The position numbers and the translations under genes are program-made. A model generated the notes under the pieces. The model was given only the letters and a program-made list of their open reading frames with translations, was not told the origin of the DNA and did no database searches. A DNA stretch of 8,948 bases from Thermoplasmata archaeon (lineage in GTDB: Archaea > Thermoplasmatota > Thermoplasmata > Lutacidiplasmatales > UBA184), in assembly GCA_030046135.1 (NCBI GenBank), contig JASIEC010000075.1, positions 1 through 8,948 on the forward strand, written 5' to 3'. Shown piece after piece: positions 5,721 to 8,948 of the stretch. Every line of letters begins with the position of its first letter. Position 1 is the first letter of the stretch.

Positions 5721-7016
5721 ATGCCGAAGGCGTCGTCCCCGTTCCCCGAGCTCCGTCGCCGGCTCGAGGCCGTCGAGGAGGCGGGGCGCGCCCTCCAGGC
5801 CGAGGGGCTCCCGTTCCCCACCGTCCAGGCGCGCGAGGCGTTCGACGAGGCGGTCCGCGGCGGCGCCGTCCCCGAGGCGCGCAAGCTGGTGAAGCGCGCG
5901 GAGACGCTGCTCGAGCGGAGCCAGAAGGACTGGACCTGGATCCGCGAACTGTTGAAGCGGGTCGACGAGCTCCGGGGCATCGCGGAGTCGATCGGCCTCG
6001 ACGTCTCGCTCGTCGACGCGCGCGTCGGGAACCCGCGCGCCCAGCTGATGAGCGAGCCGCTCAGCGCCGGGTCGCTCGAGCGGAGCGCGGCCGCCGCCTC
6101 GCTCGCCCTCGCGGTGCTCAACGACCTCGTGCCGAAGTACTGCGTGCAGCAGGCGCAGAAGCTCGGGGCCTCGATCCGCGCCGCGCGGAACCGGGGCGAG
6201 GACGTCGGCGAGTCCGTCGTGGCGTTCTCCACGCTCATCCGCTCCCTCCAGGACGACCACCTGCCGTCGATCGCCGAGCGGCTCGTGGAGGCCCGCCACT
6301 CGGTCGCCCGCATCCCGAGGGCCCCGGCGCTCCCGTCGATGTCCCCCGAGGAGGAGGAGGAGATCCTGCTCGAAGCGCGCAACCTCGCGCGCCGCCTCCA
6401 CCGGATCCGCTCGAAGGCCCGCGACGCGACGGGCGCGGTCCGGCTCATGACCCACGTCCGGGCGGTGCTCACCGAGCGGCGGTACGGCAGCCCCGAGGAG
6501 GAGATCGAGGCGCTCTGGTCGGAGGTCGACCGGCTGGCGGAGGAGAAGCGGCTCGCCGCCGCGCCGCCGGTGCTCGGCGTCGACGAGGGGGAGGCTTCGC
6601 CCGAGGAGTACGTCTCCGCCCCGGGGGAGGGGACCGGGGGGACGGACGGCACGGCCGCCGGCACGGAGGCTCGGGCGGCTTCGACCCTCTCGGCGCCGGA
6701 GTCCGCCGCCTCGCCGGCTGGCTCGGACGGCCCCGTCGGCGCCGGGCCGACGACGGCGTCGTCCCCGGCCGCTTCGGCGACTCCGGTTCCCCCGGCGCCC
6801 GCGGTCGCCGTCCCTCCCGTGCCTCCGCCCCGGCTCGACTACGAGCCGGGCGAGGGCCCGTTCCCCGGACCGGCGGCGCCGAAGCCGCCGGCGCGCAGCC
6901 CGATCTTCGCGAGCTATCTGCCTCCCGAATCCGAACTGCTCGCCCCTCCGGACGGTAGCCGGCCCGGAGCGAAGGGCTCCGAGCTTCGGAGACGGTCCTC
7001 CCGGCACCGTCAGTAA
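5721..7016 (+). CDS. Helical coiled-coil protein with disordered Pro/Ala-rich tail, unknown function
   Basis: A 431-residue soluble protein, second in an operon with the zinc-ribbon gene (3-nt gap). Residues 1 to about 280 are charged, leucine-rich helix. Residues 24-94 are related to 141-211 of the upstream product, sharing the GL, EA, Trp, LL, LR and late Gly positions. A run of five glutamates sits near 210-216. From about 285 to 400 the sequence is Ala/Pro/Gly/Ser/Glu-rich and low in complexity, so probably disordered. The end is strongly basic (ELRRRSSRHRQ). It lacks the zinc ribbon of its neighbour, signal peptide, membrane helix and any catalytic motif I can recognise. Shared module plus operon suggests the two proteins form a hetero-complex, which is inference. 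The basic tail might contact nucleic acid, also inference. The ATG at 5721 is the only start close to the upstream stop. Confidence 0.85.
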   Translation: MPKASSPFPELRRRLEAVEEAGRALQAEGLPFPTVQAREAFDEAVRGGAVPEARKLVKRAETLLERSQKDWTWIRELLKRVDELRGIAESIGLDVSLVDARVGNPRAQLMSEPLSAGSLERSAAAASLALAVLNDLVPKYCVQQAQKLGASIRAARNRGEDVGESVVAFSTLIRSLQDDHLPSIAERLVEARHSVARIPRAPALPSMSPEEEEEILLEARNLARRLHRIRSKARDATGAVRLMTHVRAVLTERRYGSPEEEIEALWSEVDRLAEEKRLAAAPPVLGVDEGEASPEEYVSAPGEGTGGTDGTAAGTEARAASTLSAPESAASPAGSDGPVGAGPTTASSPAASATPVPPAPAVAVPPVPPPRLDYEPGEGPFPGPAAPKPPARSPIFASYLPPESELLAPPDGSRPGAKGSELRRRSSRHRQ

Positions 7017-7017
7017 C

Positions 7018-7048
7018 GCTTTAATACATATCGCAAGTCGTTTATACC
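7018..7048 (+). promoter_or_regulatory. AT-rich promoter island with two TATA-like boxes before gar1-tfb
   Basis: TTTAATACATA (7020-7030) and TTTATACC (7041-7048) stand out in a roughly 70% GC background. The downstream box predicts transcription from about 7070, which leaves about 17 nt before the gar1 GTG at 7087. The upstream box predicts a start near 7050. Either or both could be used. Confidence 0.65.
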
Positions 7049-7086
7049 ACTTGTCGCGGGGGCCGGCCCGTTCGGACGCGAGAGAC

Positions 7087-7317
7087 GTGGGCAACGTCGT
7101 GGCCGTCACCCCGAGCGGATTCGTGACCGTGCGAGCCTCCGGACCGGAACCTGTCGCCGAGGGGACGAACGTGACGGACGCGACCGGCGCTCTTCGGGGC
7201 CGGGTCTCCCGGGTCTTCGGGCCCGTGGCGCGGCCGTACCTTTCCGTGAGACCCCGCCGAGCACCCGCGCCCGCGGAGGCCGTCGGCCTCCTGGGCCAGC
7301 CGCTCCTCCGGGAGTGA
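7087..7317 (+). CDS. gar1: H/ACA ribonucleoprotein subunit Gar1
   Basis: A 76-residue protein matching the small beta-barrel core of archaeal Gar1, which binds the Cbf5 pseudouridine synthase in H/ACA guide RNPs and promotes rRNA pseudouridylation. It starts GNVVAVTPSGFVTVRAS, continues EGTNVTDATGALRGRVSRV, and contains FGPVARPYLSVRP, the diagnostic FGPV..PYxSVRP signature. The frame is open to TTG 7051, but that codon lies at or upstream of the predicted start from the nearer TATA box and would add 12 residues absent from the family. GTG 7087 places the first strand at the expected position; GTG 7099 is a less likely option. The stop (7315-7317) overlaps a possible GTG start of tfb by the sequence GTGA. 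Pairing of gar1 with tfb is an arrangement seen in other archaea, so the call is supported by context. Confidence 0.88.
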   Translation: MGNVVAVTPSGFVTVRASGPEPVAEGTNVTDATGALRGRVSRVFGPVARPYLSVRPRRAPAPAEAVGLLGQPLLRE

Positions 7318-7334
7318 GCCCGGGCCGGGTCGCG

Positions 7335-8300
7335 ATGGCGGACAACGCATCGGCCGGCGAGCCGAGACCGTCGCCGCGGCCCGAGGACCTCGCGGCGTCC
7401 ACGCGCTGCACGAACTGCGGCTCGACGCACCTCACCCGCGACTACGAGCGGGGGGAGCTCGTCTGCGACGAGTGCGGGCTCGTGCTCGAGGATTCGATCA
7501 TCGACCAGGGGCCCGACTGGAGGGCGTTCGACGCCGAGCAGGGGGAGCGCCGCGCCCGGGCGGGCGCCCCGACGACGCTCACGATCCACGACAAGGGGCT
7601 CTCGACCGAGATCGGCTGGAAGAACCGCGACCCGTACGGCAAGTCGATCCCGACGCGCAACCGGGCCCAGCTCTACCGGCTCCGGAAGTGGCAGAGGAGG
7701 ATCCGCGTCTCCAACGCGACGGAGCGCAACCTCGCCTTCGCGCTCGCCGAGCTCGACCGGATCGCCTCGGGGATGGCGCTTCCGCGGAACGTCCGCGAGA
7801 CCGCCGCGATGATCTACCGCAAGGCGGTCGGGCGCAACCTCATCCGGGGGCGCTCGATCGAGGGGGTCGTCGCCGCCTCCCTCTACGGGAGCTGCCGGCA
7901 GTGCAACGTGCCCCGCACGCTCGACGAGATCGCGTCGAAGTCCCGGATCGGCCGCAAGGAGATCGGGCGGACGTACCGGTTCATGACCCGCGAGCTCCAC
8001 CTGCGCCTCATGCCGACCCGGCCGCAGGACTACATCCAGCGGTTCTGCTCCGAGCTCAAGCTGAAGGGTGAGATTCAGTCGCGGGCGAACGAGATCCTGA
8101 AGGAGGCGACGGAGCGGGAGCTCACGAGCGGCCGCGGGCCGACGGGCGTCGCCGCCGCCGCGATCTACATCGCGAGCGTCCAGTCCGGCGAGCGGCGGAC
8201 CCAGCGGGAGGTCGCCGAGGTCGCGGGCGTCACCGAGGTCACGATCCGGAACCGCTACAAGGAGCTCACGGAGAAGCTCAACCTCCGCGTGCTGCTGTAG
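7335..8300 (+). CDS. tfb: Transcription initiation factor B (TFB)
   Basis: A 321-residue general transcription factor that bridges TBP-bound promoter DNA and RNA polymerase. A zinc ribbon uses Cys25/Cys28 and Cys44/Cys47 (CTNC...CDEC). The B-reader/linker contains the near-universal RAGAPTT and HDKGLSTEIGW motifs. Two cyclin-like repeats follow (about 118-215 and 220-310). The second carries the helix-turn-helix TQREVAEVAGVTEVTIRNRY, which reads the BRE upstream of the TATA box. Length is typical of archaeal TFB and no key motif is missing. It follows gar1 closely and probably shares its promoter. The start is ambiguous. GTG 7314 overlaps the gar1 stop as GTGA and would add seven residues with translational coupling. 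ATG 7335 gives MADNAS and is chosen here for its stronger codon. Neither has a clear Shine-Dalgarno. Confidence 0.95.
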   Translation: MADNASAGEPRPSPRPEDLAASTRCTNCGSTHLTRDYERGELVCDECGLVLEDSIIDQGPDWRAFDAEQGERRARAGAPTTLTIHDKGLSTEIGWKNRDPYGKSIPTRNRAQLYRLRKWQRRIRVSNATERNLAFALAELDRIASGMALPRNVRETAAMIYRKAVGRNLIRGRSIEGVVAASLYGSCRQCNVPRTLDEIASKSRIGRKEIGRTYRFMTRELHLRLMPTRPQDYIQRFCSELKLKGEIQSRANEILKEATERELTSGRGPTGVAAAAIYIASVQSGERRTQREVAEVAGVTEVTIRNRYKELTEKLNLRVLL

Positions 8301-8324
8301 CGCGCGAGAGCGACGATCGCGCGC
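8300..8324. terminator. Perfect hairpin between convergent tfb and VOC genes
   Basis: GCGCGCGA (8300-8307) is the exact reverse complement of TCGCGCGC (8317-8324), separated by 9 nt. It begins at the last base of the tfb stop codon and ends 9 nt before the stop codon of the opposing gene, so both transcripts could form it at their 3' ends. No T-run follows on either strand, so it is not a typical archaeal terminator. It may instead protect mRNA ends or be chance in GC-rich DNA. Confidence 0.4.
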
Positions 8325-8333
8325 CGTCCGGGC

Positions 8334-8735
8334 CTACCCGGGGGCGTTCTTCCGGACGTGTCGCAGGACGAACTCGTTGCCGTCCGGATCGGCGAAGACG
8401 CCGAGGGTGACGGTGCCGATCGGGGTGGGGAACGTCCGGGGCTCGCCGACGATCGTCCCCCCGCGCCGGCGGATCTCGGCGCACGCCGCGGCCGGGTCCT
8501 TGTGCGAGAAGACGATCCCCGAGACCGTTCCCGGCGGCCGCCCTCCCTCGTCCTCCCCCTGGATGTGCATCGTGAGCAGCGTCGTGGTGCCGGGGATCGC
8601 AAAGGCGGCGCGCGACGCGGCCGCGTTGAAGCTGACCTCCTGGAGCCCGAGGACGTCCGAGTAGAACGTTCGCGCCCGCTCGATCTCCGCCACGTGCACC
8701 GTCACCGCCTCCATACCCTCGATCATCGACTCCAT
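8334..8735 (-). CDS. VOC-superfamily (glyoxalase/bleomycin-resistance/dioxygenase fold) protein
   Basis: A 133-residue single VOC module with two beta-alpha-beta-beta-beta halves. The first half has VTVHVAEIERARTFYSDVLGL (His14 as probable metal ligand) and ends TLLTMHI (His57). The second has GIVFSHKDPAAACAEIRRRG and the hallmark FADPDGNEFVL (Glu121). His14, His57 and Glu121 are plausible metal ligands, but substrate and reaction cannot be read from sequence. Candidates include glyoxalase-like lyase, dioxygenase or binding protein. The ATG at 8735 sits just before the conserved core; ATGs at 8726 and 8714 are alternatives, and 8714 starts right at the first strand. An extension to 8807 would add a non-conserved leader. 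It is transcribed toward tfb and in the same direction as the partial gene upstream. A lone module of this size normally dimerises. Confidence 0.85.
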   Translation of the reverse strand: MESMIEGMEAVTVHVAEIERARTFYSDVLGLQEVSFNAAASRAAFAIPGTTTLLTMHIQGEDEGGRPPGTVSGIVFSHKDPAAACAEIRRRGGTIVGEPRTFPTPIGTVTLGVFADPDGNEFVLRHVRKNAPG

Positions 8736-8768
8736 CGTTTGCCCCCCCGGAAGGACCGACTCCCTCGC

Positions 8769-8780
8769 CAGGGATAACGA
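8769..8780 (-). promoter_or_regulatory. Candidate TATA element for the VOC gene
   Basis: On the minus strand TCGTTATCCC is the only AT-containing patch in the 78-bp gap before the VOC gene. It is about 40 nt upstream of the ATG at 8735, which would give a leader of roughly 14 nt. The match is weak. Confidence 0.3.
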
Positions 8781-8813
8781 ACGACCCGTCGGACCGGGAG
8801 CCGCCACGGTCCC

Positions 8814-8948
8814 CTACGCGCCCCGGCCCGGCCGTCGGCGCCACAGGAGTCCGGCGGTGACCGCAACTCCGGCCGCGACGACCCCGCCGACGATCGCGGC
8901 GAGGAGGTAGGGGTCCAGGTGGGCGGGGCCGGGCCCCGACGCCCGGAC
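8814..8948 (-). CDS. C-terminal membrane anchor of a surface/secreted protein, 5'-truncated by window edge
   Basis: Minus-strand frame open from the window edge to TAG at 8816-8814, giving 44 residues. The sequence has a short Pro/Gly-rich segment (SGPGPAHLDPY), one transmembrane helix of about 20 residues (LLAAIVGGVVAAGVAVTAGLLW) and a basic tail (RRRPGRGA). This is the standard C-terminal anchor architecture of archaeal type I surface proteins and parallels the end of the 853-3945 product (PPADTY, hydrophobic helix, RRG tail). The bulk of the gene lies beyond base 8948, so no function can be given. It is too short to be certain from coding statistics alone, but the anchor pattern is clear. 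Confidence 0.7.
   Translation of the reverse strand, partial: VRASGPGPAHLDPYLLAAIVGGVVAAGVAVTAGLLWRRRPGRGA

Noticed and set aside
7051..7086. TTG 7051 as gar1 start
   Set aside because: It sits upstream of the start site predicted from the nearer TATA box and would add residues not found in Gar1 proteins.
4134..8000. 1288-residue open frame on the minus strand
   Set aside because: It lies antisense to the ubiquitin-like gene, both coiled-coil genes, gar1 and tfb, all with recognisable or coherent proteins. Its translation is Arg/Gly/Pro/Ala-rich with no domain, as expected of an antisense shadow in 70% GC DNA.
8736..8807. N-terminal extension of the VOC protein to 8807
   Set aside because: The added residues are Pro/Gly/Ser/Arg-rich, unlike the family, and cover the candidate promoter patch.
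1..8948. CRISPR array, insertion sequence or prophage
   Set aside because: No direct repeats with spacers, transposase motifs, terminal inverted repeats or phage genes were seen; the only repeats are protein-level blades and helical hairpins.

Overview
The window is about 70% GC with dense coding on the plus strand. It is archaeal: it encodes a transcription factor B, a Gar1 subunit of H/ACA RNPs, a type II tRNA-Ser with an archaeal-style intron, a SAMP/Urm1-type small beta-grasp protein, and TATA boxes about 25 nt upstream of start codons. The bifunctional phosphoglucose/phosphomannose isomerase family (known from crenarchaea and Thermoplasma) and the N-glycan-rich, C-terminally anchored YVTN-propeller surface protein suggest a high-GC, uncultured relative of the Thermoplasmatota. 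That lineage call is inference, not proof.

Layout. 1-777: 3' part of a PGI/PMI isomerase gene (sugar phosphate metabolism). 853-3945: large secreted, membrane-anchored protein with 14 YVTN-like blades (probably two seven-bladed propellers), three Ig/PKD-like domains and a C-terminal membrane segment; its TATA position predicts a leaderless mRNA. 3946-4065: spacer with the tRNA promoter. 4066-4185: tRNA-Ser(CGA) interrupted by a 33-nt intron in the T-loop (59/60), which I consider the most interesting feature here. 4200-4412: 70-residue ubiquitin-like protein ending in Gly-Gly, starting only 15 nt after the tRNA. 4503-5717 and 5721-7016: two adjacent genes for alpha-helical, coiled-coil-like proteins of unknown function; the first has an N-terminal zinc ribbon and both share a homologous module of about 70 residues. 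7017-7086: AT-rich promoter island with two TATA-like elements. 7087-7317 and 7335-8300: gar1 followed closely by tfb, an RNA-modification/transcription pair. 8300-8324: perfect hairpin between convergent genes. 8334-8735 (minus): small VOC/glyoxalase-fold protein. 8814-8948 (minus): C-terminal end of another membrane-anchored protein running off the window.

The genes are mostly information-processing and housekeeping (tRNA, gar1, tfb, ubiquitin-like modifier, isomerase) interleaved with two cell-surface proteins. I see no CRISPR array, insertion sequence, phage gene or integration scar, and no intergenic gap longer than about 120 bp. Clear T-rich archaeal terminators are absent. Long ORFs antisense to real genes are common here and are an artefact of the high GC content.
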